The notes under the pieces: generated by a model
Database searches by the model: none
Told to the model about the DNA's origin: nothing
The model's input: only the letters and a program-made list of their open reading frames with translations
Assembly: GCA_964519955.1 (NCBI GenBank)
Contig: CAZFLM010000027.1
Coordinates: 13,236-77,235, forward strand
Direction of reading: 5' to 3'
DNA from: CAZFLM01 sp964519955
Lineage (GTDB): Bacteria > Armatimonadota > Chthonomonadetes > Chthonomonadales > CAJBBX01
Length of the DNA stretch: 64,000 bases
Program-made: the position numbers and the translations under genes
In this document: positions 50,966 to 60,202 of the stretch, piece after piece
How positions within the stretch are numbered: the stretch's first letter is position 1
Layout of the letters: every line of letters starts with the position of its first letter

Positions 50966-51883
50966 TCATGGCAGCGTGTTGCCGGCGGCGCGGTAGATCT
51001 CGTACCACTGCGGCCGGGTCAGCTCGATGTCGGATGCCTGGGCGCATTGCTTCACGCGCTCCGGGCTCGTCGTGCCGACGATGGGCTGCATCCGGGCCGG
51101 GTGCCGCAGGAGCCAGGCGATGGCGATGGTGGTCTTCGTGACGCCATAGGCCTTGGCCATCGCGTCGAGGGCCTCGTTCAGCTCGGGGAACTCCGGGTTG
51201 TCGATGAACGGCCCCTTGAAGAAGCCATGCTGGAACGGGGACCACGGCTGGATCGTGATCCTGTGCAGGCGGCAGTAGTTCAGGATGCCTCCATCGCGAT
51301 CGATCGAGCGGTCGATCTCCATGTTGACGTTCAGGCCCTGGTCGATCATGCCGGTGTTGGTGATGCTGAGCTGGAGCTGGTTCGCCTGCAGCTTCATCGG
51401 CAGGCTGGCCTGCAGCAGCTCGATCTGGCTCGGGTTGTGATTGCTGACGCCGAAGTGGCGCACCTTTCCGCTCGCCTGCAGCGCGCCGAACGCCTCCGCG
51501 ACCTCCTCCGGCTCGACCAGCGCGTCGGGGCGATGGAGCAGCAGCACGTCCAGGTAGTCGGTATCGAGGCGCCTCAGGATGCCGTCGACCGAGGTCAGGA
51601 TGTGCTCCTTGGAGAAGTCGAAGAACCCCTGGCGGATGCCGCACTTGCTCTGTAGGATGAGCTTCCCTCGGTCAATGCCGAGCCGCTTCACGGAGGCCGC
51701 GAAGACCTCCTCGCTCTTGCCGCCGCCGTAGATATCGGCATGGTCGAAGAAGTCGATGCCGGCGTCCAGCGCGGTTCCGATGAGCGTGTCGGCGGCCTTC
51801 GGGTCCATGCCGGAGATTCGCATGCACCCCAGCGACACCTGCGATGCCTGGATCGTACTGGTACCTATTCGCACGGTCTTCAT
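50966..51883 (-). CDS. Aldo/keto reductase
   Basis: 305 residues. Full AKR signature: D47 and Y52 in FFDHADIYGGGKSEE, K80 in ILQSKCGIR and H117 in LLLHRPD. Later are FGVSNHNPSQIELLQ, IQPWSPFQHGFFKG and AIAWLLRHPARMQPIVGTTS, which bind NADPH. It is closest in pattern to the YdhF-like group of E. coli. It reduces a sugar or aldehyde in the cytosol. ATG 51883 with GGGAG upstream. Confidence 0.93.
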   Translation of the reverse strand: MKTVRIGTSTIQASQVSLGCMRISGMDPKAADTLIGTALDAGIDFFDHADIYGGGKSEEVFAASVKRLGIDRGKLILQSKCGIRQGFFDFSKEHILTSVDGILRRLDTDYLDVLLLHRPDALVEPEEVAEAFGALQASGKVRHFGVSNHNPSQIELLQASLPMKLQANQLQLSITNTGMIDQGLNVNMEIDRSIDRDGGILNYCRLHRITIQPWSPFQHGFFKGPFIDNPEFPELNEALDAMAKAYGVTKTTIAIAWLLRHPARMQPIVGTTSPERVKQCAQASDIELTRPQWYEIYRAAGNTLP

Positions 51884-52047
51884 AGCTGCTCCCGTCGAGG
51901 TCAGATGGACTTCTTGCACGGCCATATTCGCCCTGGCGCGGGCGGCGACCTGCCCCAAGACCTGTGCGGGCATCGTCCCAATGGAGTATAGTGACGGCAA
52001 TCCTACCAGGTGGGCACGCCGCCCCTGCGCGCCCGGAATGAGGTGAC

Positions 52048-53238
52048 ATGAAACCGAACTACGCAGCACTGGCGGCGCTGGCCGCAGTCCTGGTTGCCCC
52101 AGGAGCCTCGGCGCAGGCCCCGGCGCAGCCACCGGCGGACGACAAGGTGAAGACGCTGCTGTCGCAGGTGGCGAAGGCCTACAAGGAGCTGACCGCGTTC
52201 TCGGCCACCATCGAGACCGCGTCCACGGGCGCGCAGCCGATGAAGCTGACCACCAAGCTCGTGCTCCAGAAGCCGAACAAGCTGGCAGCCGAGATCCAGC
52301 GCCCTGCCGATTCCGCGCGCGTGGTCGCCGATGGCAAGTTCCTTTACGCCGACAACTCCACGGAGAAGACGACCTACGTGAAGCAGCCGGTCGGGTCGTT
52401 CTCGGACATCGTGCAGCAGCTTGCTCGAAACGGCGGGGCCGGCATCGGATTGCTGCCGATCCTCCTGACGAGCGACAAGATCGAAGAGCAGATCGTCCCG
52501 GGCCAGGGAGCCAAGACGCAGATCGGGCCAGACGAGACGGTGGACGGCGTGGCCTGCGACGTGGTATCGGCCGAGTTGGGCACCGCGGAGAACGGGGCGC
52601 GGTTCACGTTCGCATTCGGTAAGCAGGACCACCTGCTTCGCCGGATCGCTCTCGCTTCGCTCAAGGCGGGTTCGACCGATGGCGCGACCGAGACGTACAG
52701 CGGCCTGACGACGAGCCCGACCATCACCGAGGCGACCTTCGCCTACACGCCGCCCGCGGGCGCCAAGCCGATCGACAAGCCTGCCGAGCCCCTCATGTAC
52801 GACGCGCGGGTGAAGAAGGGCGCTGCGCCGCTGCCGATCGCGGGCAAGGACCTCGACGGCAAGCCCGTGACGGTGGCGCAGTACAAGGGGAAGGTGTTGC
52901 TGATCGACTTCTGGGCGACGTGGTGCGGGCCGTGCGTCGCCGAGGTGCCGAACGTGGTGAAGGCGTACAACAAGTACCACGCGAAGGGCTTCGACGTCCT
53001 GGGCGTCTCGCTGGATCGTGCGCCGGATAAGGCGAAGCTGCAGAAGTTCCTCAAGGACCAGAAGATGCCGTGGCGGCAGATCTTCGACGGCAAGTTCTGG
53101 GAGGCGGCGAACGCCAAGGCCTGGGGCGTGCAGTCGATCCCGTTCATGGTGCTGATCGGCAAGGACGGCAAGATCGCTGCGATCAACATGCGCGGTGAGG
53201 CGCTCGATCCGGCCATCAAGGCGGCGCTTGCGAAGTAG
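52048..53238 (+). CDS. Exported DUF2092-TlpA/thioredoxin fusion
   Basis: 396 residues. Signal peptide (LAALAAVLVAPGASA); a DUF2092-like/LolA-type outer-lipoprotein-sorting fold from about 30 to 230 (ELTAFSATIETASTGAQPMK, ILQ-type strands, YADNSTEKTTYV). A thioredoxin-fold domain from about 255 has the active site FWATWCGPC (C293 and C296) and WGVQSIPFMVLIGKDGKI. It should act in the envelope as a disulfide reductase, perhaps paired with lipoprotein handling. It keeps Cys where the 30751 gene has UGA. A terminator follows. Confidence 0.88.
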   Translation: MKPNYAALAALAAVLVAPGASAQAPAQPPADDKVKTLLSQVAKAYKELTAFSATIETASTGAQPMKLTTKLVLQKPNKLAAEIQRPADSARVVADGKFLYADNSTEKTTYVKQPVGSFSDIVQQLARNGGAGIGLLPILLTSDKIEEQIVPGQGAKTQIGPDETVDGVACDVVSAELGTAENGARFTFAFGKQDHLLRRIALASLKAGSTDGATETYSGLTTSPTITEATFAYTPPAGAKPIDKPAEPLMYDARVKKGAAPLPIAGKDLDGKPVTVAQYKGKVLLIDFWATWCGPCVAEVPNVVKAYNKYHAKGFDVLGVSLDRAPDKAKLQKFLKDQKMPWRQIFDGKFWEAANAKAWGVQSIPFMVLIGKDGKIAAINMRGEALDPAIKAALAK

Positions 53239-53261
53239 CCGCCGCGCTGCCATGCGCAAGC

Positions 53262-53299
53262 CGAAGCCGGCCCCGTGATCGTCCGCGGGGCCGGCTTCG
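53262..53299. terminator. Hairpin terminator between convergent genes
   Basis: CGAAGCCGGCCCCG pairs exactly with CGGGGCCGGCTTCG (14 bp) over a ten-base loop. It ends both the thioredoxin gene and the ABC exporter gene. Confidence 0.88.
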
Positions 53300-53318
53300 C
53301 TGCGTCTGGGGATGTCCG

Positions 53319-55061
53319 CTACGCGGGCTGCAGCACGAGGCGTGGCTCGGCTGGCTCGCGCAGGCGCCCCTCGGCCAGGGTGAGCACCACGTCGCAGCGC
53401 TCGAGGACCGCGGCACTGTGCGCGATGAGGAACGTGGTCCGCCCCTCCATCAGCCGCTCCAGGGCCTCCAGGATGGCGGCCTCCGTCACGACGTCGACCG
53501 AGCTGGTCGGCTCGTCCATGATGATGATGGGAGCGTTGCGCAGGAACGCGCGGGCGAGAGCGAGCCGCTGCCGCTGGCCGCCGGAGAGGGCCATACCCCG
53601 CTCGCCAACGGCCGTGTCGTAGCCATCCGGCAGGCTCTCGACGAAGTCCGCCACGTTCGCCGCGCGCGCCGCTTCGGCGATGTCCTCCGGCGTTGCGTCC
53701 GGGCATCCGTACGCGATGTTCTCCCCGATGCTTGCCGAGAAGAGCACCGGCTCCTGGAACACGACGGTGTACTGGCTGCGCAGGTCGTCCACGCGGTAGT
53801 CGCGGAGGTCGACGCCATCGAGCGTCACGGCGCCCGACGTCGGGTCGTACAGGCGCAGCAGCAGGTTGGCGAGGGTGCTCTTGCCGGCGCCGGTCGCGCC
53901 CGCGATGCCGACGCGCTGGCCGGGCCGAACCGTGAAGCTGACGCCGTCCAGGGCGTGGCGGTCGGGCGTGTACTGGAACGACACGTCCTGGAAGCAGACC
54001 TGCCCGCGCGCCCTCTCGATCGCCTGGGCGTCGGCCTTCTGCGGGACGTCTACGGGCTCGTCGAGGAATGCGTAGGCGCGCTCCAGGCTGGCGAGGTGAG
54101 ATTGAACCGCGACGGTCTTGCGGCTGACCGTCTTGAGCGGGCTGTACAGGTCGCCGACGTAGCTGAGGACCAGCAGGAACTGCCCGAGCGTCAGCGCATG
54201 GTGCAGGACGTCGCTGATGCCCACGTAGGTCACCAGAGCGACGCCCACCGCGGTCGTCATGTTGATGAGCAGGCCGAGCGAGCCCTCCACCATGTTGAGG
54301 CGCAGGCGGGCCCGCACGCAGTCGTCGGTCCTGCTCACGAAGCGGTGAAGCTCGCGATCTGCCTGCCCGAACGCCTTCACCACGCGCAGCAGCCCCAGCA
54401 CTTCCTGCACCACGCCCAGCGCCTGGCTCTCCTGGCGCTTGATGCGGCGCGACTGCTGGCGGAGCATGGGCCGCGAGAGGCGCGTGAGCAGGTACAGAAT
54501 GGGCGAGACGACCAGCGCGACGCATCCGATGGTGAAGTCCAGCCGCAGCAGCACCGCCAGCATGCAGATGAGCATGACTGCCGCCGAGACCGCCGGGATC
54601 GCGTCGTCGATGTACAGCGAGTCGATGGCGCCGGCGTCCGACTGGATGCGGTACATCGCATCGGTCGAGGTGCGGTCCGTGTGGTACGAGAGGGAGATCG
54701 CCTGGGCGTGGCGGAACAGCCGGGCGCGGAAGTCGAGCGACAACCGCTGGCCGGTGTAGGCGGACAGGACGGAGCTTCCGAGGCTGCGGAGCTGTCCCAG
54801 CAGGACGATCGCAAGCGACATCAGGCAGACGCCCAGCAGCAGCGACTGATCGGCGGGATGGCTACCCAGGAAGGACGTCGCGAAGCGAGGCACTGGCTTG
54901 TGGTGGACGATGCTGTCGACAGCGATCTGCATGGGCACCGGCCCAAGGAGCGAGAGCGGGGTAGAGAGCAGTTCCAGCGCGAGCACGCCAACGAGATGCG
55001 GCATGTATCTGCGCGGCTCGCGCACCAGTCGTCTGTAGAGATCGCTCTCGCGGAACGCCAA
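53319..55061 (-). CDS. ABC exporter half-transporter (permease-ATPase fusion)
   Basis: 580 residues. Six membrane helices (about 20-300), then an ATPase domain: Walker A GATGAGKST (388-396), Q-loop VVFQEPVLFSASIGENIA, signature LSGGQRQRLALARA, Walker B IIIMDEP and switch His in IAHSAAV. The type is MsbA/lipid or drug exporter. No ATG at the start: TTG 55061 is chosen because AGGAGG lies eight bases before it and the N-terminus LAFRESDLYRRLVREPRRYM fits the family. The longer frame to 55340 crosses repeats. Confidence 0.9.
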   Translation of the reverse strand: MAFRESDLYRRLVREPRRYMPHLVGVLALELLSTPLSLLGPVPMQIAVDSIVHHKPVPRFATSFLGSHPADQSLLLGVCLMSLAIVLLGQLRSLGSSVLSAYTGQRLSLDFRARLFRHAQAISLSYHTDRTSTDAMYRIQSDAGAIDSLYIDDAIPAVSAAVMLICMLAVLLRLDFTIGCVALVVSPILYLLTRLSRPMLRQQSRRIKRQESQALGVVQEVLGLLRVVKAFGQADRELHRFVSRTDDCVRARLRLNMVEGSLGLLINMTTAVGVALVTYVGISDVLHHALTLGQFLLVLSYVGDLYSPLKTVSRKTVAVQSHLASLERAYAFLDEPVDVPQKADAQAIERARGQVCFQDVSFQYTPDRHALDGVSFTVRPGQRVGIAGATGAGKSTLANLLLRLYDPTSGAVTLDGVDLRDYRVDDLRSQYTVVFQEPVLFSASIGENIAYGCPDATPEDIAEAARAANVADFVESLPDGYDTAVGERGMALSGGQRQRLALARAFLRNAPIIIMDEPTSSVDVVTEAAILEALERLMEGRTTFLIAHSAAVLERCDVVLTLAEGRLREPAEPRLVLQPA

Positions 55062-55160
55062 TGCTTGCTCCTCCTGTGCCGCAGACCAGCCCCGCAGCCT
55101 GACTGGATGATAGCGGGCGAGGATGAAGCGACCATGAAGAGCATGGAGTGGAAGAGGCAA

Positions 55161-55233
55161 CACCCGGGCTGTGCATGGGTGGTACTGGACGGCACGGCGG
55201 CCCCTCCCACCACGGCACTCGTGCATGATCTCG
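55161..55233 (+). repeat. Decayed copy of the 80-bp element
   Basis: CCCGGGCTGTGCATGGGTGG through GGCACTCGTGCATGATCTCGG has the element's arms and core with several changes; the CTAG ends are lost. It lies in the 268-base gap between the SGNH gene and the ABC exporter. Confidence 0.75.
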
Positions 55234-55257
55234 GCACAGGCAGTGGCGCCAGGCAGA

Positions 55258-55297
55258 GCGAAGCCGGCCCGCGCGTAGGATGCGGGGCCGGCTTCGC
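55258..55297. terminator. Hairpin terminator after the SGNH hydrolase
   Basis: GCGAAGCCGGCCC pairs exactly with GGGCCGGCTTCGC (13 bp). The stem is nearly the same sequence as the terminator at 53262; the two flank the ABC exporter gene. Confidence 0.82.
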
Positions 55298-55329
55298 GAG
55301 TGCACGGCAGGTCGCGCCGAGCGGCGTCC

Positions 55330-56493
55330 CTACTTCCCAACCCCCGCTGCGCCGATGCCGTAGATGCGGAACTCGTGGCCAGTGCTGAGTTCGGCCTTCT
55401 CCGCGATGACTTCGACGCGGACGCGGTGCTTGCCGGGCTGCAGGTTGCGGGCGATCTGCTCCGTCGGCGTGTACCAGCCCCAGGTGCCCTCGAACCAGGC
55501 TTCCAGCGTGGTCGGGTTGGCGCCGTCGACGGTCACGCGGGCATGGCCGGTGGCGCCTCGGAAGCGGTAGAAGGTCAGGGAGAACTGGCGGCCGTCGCCC
55601 TCTAACTCGATGGCGCTGCCCGGCTTGTCAGCGAGCCAGCATCTCTCCTTGGTGTCGAGCGTCCAGCCCTCGTTCGCCACCGGCTTCAGGTCCATCGCGT
55701 CGGTGTATGAGGTGAACTCGAAGAGGTCCGTGTAGAGCGGCTTGGGCGTCGCCGCGATCCTCGACGCCTTGCGGGCCGCCTTGATCTGGGCGAGCAGGTT
55801 GGTCACGTAGCGGGCCGCCTGGGCGTGGCCGAAGTCGTTCGGGTGCACCTCGTCCGGGCTGATGTCGGTCCACTTCATGCGCCCTGCCTCGATCTCGGGC
55901 CACAGCGCGTCGCGGTAGCTGAGCATGGGCAGGTTGTAGTGCTTGCCGATCTTGATCTGCGGCTCCTGCACGTTGCCGCCCGCCTTGTTCATCATGAACA
56001 ACATCACGACACCGGGCTTGTTCGGCTGCTTGAGGATCTGCCGGAGGAGACCTTCGTAGGTGTCCGAGTGCGCCTGGTCGGGGCCGTCGTTGACGGCGTA
56101 CTCGACGACCACGAAGTCCGGCTTGTGGCCCAACAGGTCTCGCTTGGCGCGGACGCACCCGAACGGGGTGCCCGTCGCGCCGATGCCCGCGTTGACGAAC
56201 GTGACCTTGGACTTCGGGAATTGCTCCTGCCACCACTTGGCGGCGAGCGCGCCGTAGCAGTGGTTGGCGTCCGACGCGAGGGCGCCTGCCGTGATGGAGC
56301 CGCCGATGACCGCCACGGTGATCGGCTCGCCGCGCTCGGCCCGGGCCATAACGCGCTGGATGCGGGTCGCGTCGCCGGGGCTGACGATGGAGCGCTTGAG
56401 GATGGCCTCGTCATCCTGCGCGCCGGCTGCGCAGCAGAGCGACGACAGGATTGCGGCCGCCGCAAGAACGATGAGTGTGTGCGTCAGTGTCAC
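55330..56493 (-). CDS. Secreted SGNH/GDSL hydrolase (carbohydrate esterase-like) with C-terminal beta domain
   Basis: 387 residues. Signal peptide (LIVLAAAAILSSLCCAAGA). Catalytic blocks: ITVAVIGGSITAGALASD (block I Ser), VTFVNAGIGATGTPFG (Gly block), VVEYAVNDGPD (Asn) and the Asp-His pair SPDEVHPND. After about 250, a beta-sandwich (GRQFSLTFYRFRGATGHARV). It should deacetylate polysaccharides outside the cell. ATG 56493 chosen as the signal starts there. Confidence 0.88.
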   Translation of the reverse strand: MTLTHTLIVLAAAAILSSLCCAAGAQDDEAILKRSIVSPGDATRIQRVMARAERGEPITVAVIGGSITAGALASDANHCYGALAAKWWQEQFPKSKVTFVNAGIGATGTPFGCVRAKRDLLGHKPDFVVVEYAVNDGPDQAHSDTYEGLLRQILKQPNKPGVVMLFMMNKAGGNVQEPQIKIGKHYNLPMLSYRDALWPEIEAGRMKWTDISPDEVHPNDFGHAQAARYVTNLLAQIKAARKASRIAATPKPLYTDLFEFTSYTDAMDLKPVANEGWTLDTKERCWLADKPGSAIELEGDGRQFSLTFYRFRGATGHARVTVDGANPTTLEAWFEGTWGWYTPTEQIARNLQPGKHRVRVEVIAEKAELSTGHEFRIYGIGAAGVGK

Positions 56494-56524
56494 TGTGTTG
56501 CTCCTGGTGCGCAGATGGGCGCAG

Positions 56525-57181
56525 CTACGAAGTCTCGTTGTTGGCCATCGCGCGCATGCGCTCCGCGATCAGTGGTGCCCTTGCCTGGCTTGCCGCATCG
56601 GGCGGCAGGTGGTAGGAGATGGCGTCTACGAAGTTCGCATCGCTTAGCATCTGGCTGAACCAGGCTGAGACATACTCGACCACGTCGGGCTCGGTTGCCG
56701 CCAGCTCGTCGCTGAGTTCGGGACGGCAATCGATGACCTGCACGATGTCGGCAATGTCGTGGCTGAAACGGTAGTCGCCGCCGCCCCGGTCGCCGAATGC
56801 CTCGATCTTCATCGCCATGAAGTACGGCGCGCTCACGTGTCGGACCACCACGCCGTTCCCCATGTCGAGCTGGACTGCATGATCGAAGGCCGGCTCGGTC
56901 CACCGGTCTGCGCATCTGCCTACGTAGACGACATCGACAAGGTGGTCGCCGACGATCCGTCTGCTTATCGGTGCGCCGGCGCGGATGTCATGCCGGAAGC
57001 GACGCGCCCTCAGCTCCTCATCGAGCTTGGCCTCCTCCGCCAGTGAACGGGCGCCGAGTATCACGTCCACATCACCGGTCGGTCTGATATCGGGCGCCGC
57101 ACGATCCGTCAGCAGCGCCGCGGTCACCGCTCCGCCGAAGAACACGGATCCATCCCGGAGTTCGCCAAGCTGCGATGCCAC
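56525..57181 (-). CDS. AbiEii-like nucleotidyltransferase (toxin-type)
   Basis: About 218 residues from GTG 57181; the real start may be a little upstream, since an N-terminal helix (CLDAIRCVASQLGELRDG) is expected and would overlap the neighbour's end. Nucleotidyltransferase core: FFGGAVTAALL followed by IRPTGDVDVILG with the catalytic Asp pair, and AMKIEAFGDRGGG plus DIADIVQVID as in AbiEii/MNT-like proteins. Pairs with the winged-helix gene 14 bases upstream. Such pairs act as toxin-antitoxin or phage-abortive modules; this one has not been tested. Confidence 0.75.
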   Translation of the reverse strand: MASQLGELRDGSVFFGGAVTAALLTDRAAPDIRPTGDVDVILGARSLAEEAKLDEELRARRFRHDIRAGAPISRRIVGDHLVDVVYVGRCADRWTEPAFDHAVQLDMGNGVVVRHVSAPYFMAMKIEAFGDRGGGDYRFSHDIADIVQVIDCRPELSDELAATEPDVVEYVSAWFSQMLSDANFVDAISYHLPPDAASQARAPLIAERMRAMANNETS

Positions 57182-57194
57182 GCATCTTATCGCG

Positions 57195-57731
57195 TCAAGG
57201 CACTTCTCTCGTTCGGTCGTTCCCGCCTCCCAGTCTGCTCTGCAGGATCTCGATCGCCAGCTTCGCTTCGCGAGGACGGCCCTCCCGGATCGCGTCGGTG
57301 AGGGCGAGCATCTCGTACAGGTCGACATCGGTGGCGGCGGCCCGCGGTGCGCGCCGGTCGAGTGGCGAGAACTCCAGGCCTCGGATGGTTCCTTCTGGAT
57401 CTGGCCAGACAGGTGGTGGTGTGTCCGGCTGCACGATAAGCTGCTTCAGCGGCGGGGCGGCGTATCCGGTGGGTATGCCGCGCGTGAGGCCGCCGCGGAC
57501 CACTGGGAAGGCGTACTTCGCTCCGTGGATCAGGAACTCGGCGAGTGAGCGCATGGCAACTCGTCGCGACGTCGGGACATAGAGCCGCGCCAGTTCGGCT
57601 CGGCGCAGCGATGCGTGCACCTGCGACTGCGCGACGCCGAGTTGCGCTGCTAGCGACGACTGTGTCCAGGGCTCTCCGTCGTGTGCCGCTAGCTTCGCGA
57701 GCACCAGAACATCCAGGCTGTTAAGGTCCAT
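57195..57731 (-). CDS. Winged-helix DNA-binding protein, partner of the nucleotidyltransferase
   Basis: 178 residues. MarR-like helix-turn-helix at the start (LDVLVLAKLAAHDGEPWTQS, then LAAQLGVAQSQVHASLRRAE). A conserved middle follows (AEFLIHGAKYAFPVVRGGLT, PTGYAAPPLKQ, PVWPDPEG) and a helical end. Proteins of this kind sit before AbiEii-type nucleotidyltransferases and are presumed autorepressing antitoxins. The ATG at 57731 is six bases from a TATAAT box, so the message may be leaderless. Confidence 0.78.
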   Translation of the reverse strand: MDLNSLDVLVLAKLAAHDGEPWTQSSLAAQLGVAQSQVHASLRRAELARLYVPTSRRVAMRSLAEFLIHGAKYAFPVVRGGLTRGIPTGYAAPPLKQLIVQPDTPPPVWPDPEGTIRGLEFSPLDRRAPRAAATDVDLYEMLALTDAIREGRPREAKLAIEILQSRLGGGNDRTREVP

Positions 57732-57736
57732 GCGTC

Positions 57737-57751
57737 GATTATAGCATAATC
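57737..57751 (-). promoter_or_regulatory. Extended -10 promoter overlapping a GATTAT palindrome (candidate operator)
   Basis: The minus strand reads TGCTATAATCGACGCATG: an extended -10 (TGnTATAAT) ending six bases before the ATG, which puts transcription start at or next to the start codon. GATTATAGCATAATC around it is a 6-bp inverted repeat with a three-base centre. The region is AT-rich against a GC-rich genome. A -35 box is not clear. Confidence 0.55.
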
Positions 57752-57790
57752 TGAAATCTAGATATACGATCCACTCGCAGCCGCGATCGA

Positions 57791-60202
57791 CTACGATGGT
57801 GTGCCGCGCCGAAGCACGCGCAGGTCGAAGAGGCCGCCGGCGATGCTGCCTGGCTTCGCCTCGAAGCGGATCGTGGTATGGCTCTTGCCCTTCGTCGTCT
57901 CCGGCGCCAGCGGATAGTCGACCGTGAAGAACTGGCCCGAATGCGCGGCGGTCAGTTCCTGCGTGGCGATGCGCTGGCCGTCGACGAGAACGTCGAACGT
58001 GCGGCCGGTGTCGCTGCCCCAATAGGCGCAGTGGAGTGAGACCGGCCCGTCGGCGGGCACGGCCAGGTCGTAGCTGAACCAGCCCCCGGCGTCGCGCCAG
58101 CGCAGGTAGGGCTCGGGGCCATCGCCGGCGTTGGATCGCTCAGACTGGATGCGGTGCGCCGATTCCGAGCCCTCGACGCCTGGCTGCACGCGGTCGATGG
58201 TGATCTCGTCCAGCCTCTTCGCCTCCCGCTCGTCGGCCTCGATCTTCGCCTTCATCGCCTCATACGCCTGCGCGTCTAGCACTTGCCAGTAGATCGAGTA
58301 CCGCTGGTCGTGGATGCGGTAGAAGGGGACGAGCGTGACGTCGGCCGGCCGCGCGATCCCCTTCGTCTTGAAGGCGAGCGTGTTGCCGGGGACGCGCGTG
58401 AGGCCTGCAGCCGCCTGCCCCACCGTGCCGATGAGAACGGGCACCTGCAGCGCCGGCATCAGCTTGCTGCCCGCGTTGCGCCCGCTGGCGTCGCTGATGT
58501 AGTCGCTCTGCGTCAGGTCGTCCGAGGCGAGCGCGCCTGCCAGCAGGATCGGACCATAGAGGTAGGCCAGGTAGTCCTTGCTCCTGGGCAGCATCTCGAC
58601 GCGAAGCTGCATCGGCAGGGCGATATCGACGCGGTCGCCGGACTTCCACGTGCGGCGGATGTCGGCGTAGGAGCCGGGCGTGACGGGCACGTTGGCAGGC
58701 TTCCCGTTCACCTTCAGCACGACCGGGCCGGTCGCCCAGCCGGGGATCCGCACGGACAGCGTCATCTCGGTAGGATGCTCCAGCGTGAGCGCGAGCGACG
58801 ACGTGTTGGCGTCCGGGAAGCGTGTGGCCTGTGTCAGGCGGAGGCCCTTGTCCTTCCAGGTCACCTCGGACGCGATGAACAGGTTGACCATCAGCCGGTC
58901 GGCCGCGCGGGCGTAGATCATCTCGCCGTACTTCGCGTGGTTCTCCATGCCGGTCTGCACGCAGCACCAGAAGCTGTCCTCGTCGGACGAGTAGATGCGG
59001 TAGTGGCCGGGGCGCATCGAGGTGAAGTACACGTAGCCGCCGCGGTCCGGGTGCTCCGACGAGAGGATGTGGTTGTACAGCCCGCGCTCGTAGTAGTCGA
59101 CGTACTCCACCCGCGGGTCGGCCAGGTAGAGCTTGCGCGTAAGCTTGAGCATGTTGTACGTGTTGCAGGTCTCCGGGCCGGCGCGCTCGGTGACCTTCGC
59201 CTCGAACTGCTCGGGCGGGAAGAAGAACTCCCACTGGCTGTTGCCGCCATTCACCCACGAGCGGCGGTGGACCACCTCGTTCCAGAAGTTCACGGCCGCG
59301 TCGTGCCAGGGCTTCTCGCCGGTCAACTCCCAGATGCGCTCGTAGCCGGTGAACTTGGGGAACTGGGTGTTGGCATGGATGTTGTCGAGCGCGCTGCCGT
59401 CGCCGGCCGCGAGCGGGTCGAACAGCTTCGTGTGCTTGAACTTCATCGCGAGGTCGAGGTACTTCCGCTCGCCGGTCAGCGCATAGGCGTCGCAGAGCGG
59501 CTCGTGCGGGCTGCCATGCTCGGGTGCGAGCATCGCCTGCCACTGCTCGGGCGTCAGCTTCGCGGTGACCGCGACCCACCAGTCCGCCTGCTTCAGCCAG
59601 ACCTCGCGTGCCTTCGCAGAGCCGCAGTAGAGCCAGGCGTCGCGCAGCCCGGACATGATCTTGTGCTGGTGGTACCAGGGGCCCACGGGCATCGGCGGCA
59701 CCTCGCCGGCCGCGATCCTGGGCCAGTAGTCGCGCGCCTCGCTCTCGCGGTTCAGGATGGCTCCCGTGCCCAGCGCCTGCTGGACGGCGGCCATCTGGCT
59801 GACCATGTACTCGGCGCGCCGCTTCATCTCCGGGTCGCCGGTTGCGGCGTACATCAGGGAGCAAGCGGTGGTGTAGTGGCCCACCGTGTCCGAGCCGCCC
59901 GCATCCCAGCCACCGTACTGCTTGCCCTTGGGCTGGAGCCCAGCGATGCGCCGCATGATGCAGAGGAGCCTGTCCGGGTCCGTGCGCAGGATGAAGGTGC
60001 GGTTGATCTCCATGGCGTGTTTGAACGGGCCATCGAGCAGGCGAACCGACGTGAGCGGGAACGTCTCGACGCTGAGGCGGACCATGGGCTTCACCTTGTA
60101 CGTGGGGTGGGCGGCAGGCTGCGGGAGAGCAGGCGTCGACGCGGCCCACAGCGCCAGCGGCACGAGACCGGCAACCAGGCGGGGCATTGCACGATGGGGC
60201 AC
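57791..60202 (-). CDS. Secreted GH127 beta-L-arabinofuranosidase
   Basis: 803 residues. Signal peptide (VAGLVPLALWAASTPALPQ). The (alpha/alpha)6 barrel holds the hallmark AKVTERAGPETCNTYNM (E344 and C346) and FWCCVQTGMENHAKYG (C413, C414), the Zn-binding cysteines and catalytic residue of this DUF1680 family. Residues from about 510 form a beta sandwich, with a further beta-rich C-terminal part. It removes terminal beta-L-arabinofuranose from plant glycans. GTG 60202 is preferred: GAGGTGA lies four to five bases upstream, whereas ATG 60187 has no site. Confidence 0.9.
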   Translation of the reverse strand: MPHRAMPRLVAGLVPLALWAASTPALPQPAAHPTYKVKPMVRLSVETFPLTSVRLLDGPFKHAMEINRTFILRTDPDRLLCIMRRIAGLQPKGKQYGGWDAGGSDTVGHYTTACSLMYAATGDPEMKRRAEYMVSQMAAVQQALGTGAILNRESEARDYWPRIAAGEVPPMPVGPWYHQHKIMSGLRDAWLYCGSAKAREVWLKQADWWVAVTAKLTPEQWQAMLAPEHGSPHEPLCDAYALTGERKYLDLAMKFKHTKLFDPLAAGDGSALDNIHANTQFPKFTGYERIWELTGEKPWHDAAVNFWNEVVHRRSWVNGGNSQWEFFFPPEQFEAKVTERAGPETCNTYNMLKLTRKLYLADPRVEYVDYYERGLYNHILSSEHPDRGGYVYFTSMRPGHYRIYSSDEDSFWCCVQTGMENHAKYGEMIYARAADRLMVNLFIASEVTWKDKGLRLTQATRFPDANTSSLALTLEHPTEMTLSVRIPGWATGPVVLKVNGKPANVPVTPGSYADIRRTWKSGDRVDIALPMQLRVEMLPRSKDYLAYLYGPILLAGALASDDLTQSDYISDASGRNAGSKLMPALQVPVLIGTVGQAAAGLTRVPGNTLAFKTKGIARPADVTLVPFYRIHDQRYSIYWQVLDAQAYEAMKAKIEADEREAKRLDEITIDRVQPGVEGSESAHRIQSERSNAGDGPEPYLRWRDAGGWFSYDLAVPADGPVSLHCAYWGSDTGRTFDVLVDGQRIATQELTAAHSGQFFTVDYPLAPETTKGKSHTTIRFEAKPGSIAGGLFDLRVLRRGTPS

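Noticed and set aside
49063..51141. Very long plus-strand frame opposite the DUF6785 and aldo/keto reductase genes
   Set aside because: Antisense shadow with a biased Arg/Glu/His composition; both minus-strand genes have clear families and starts.
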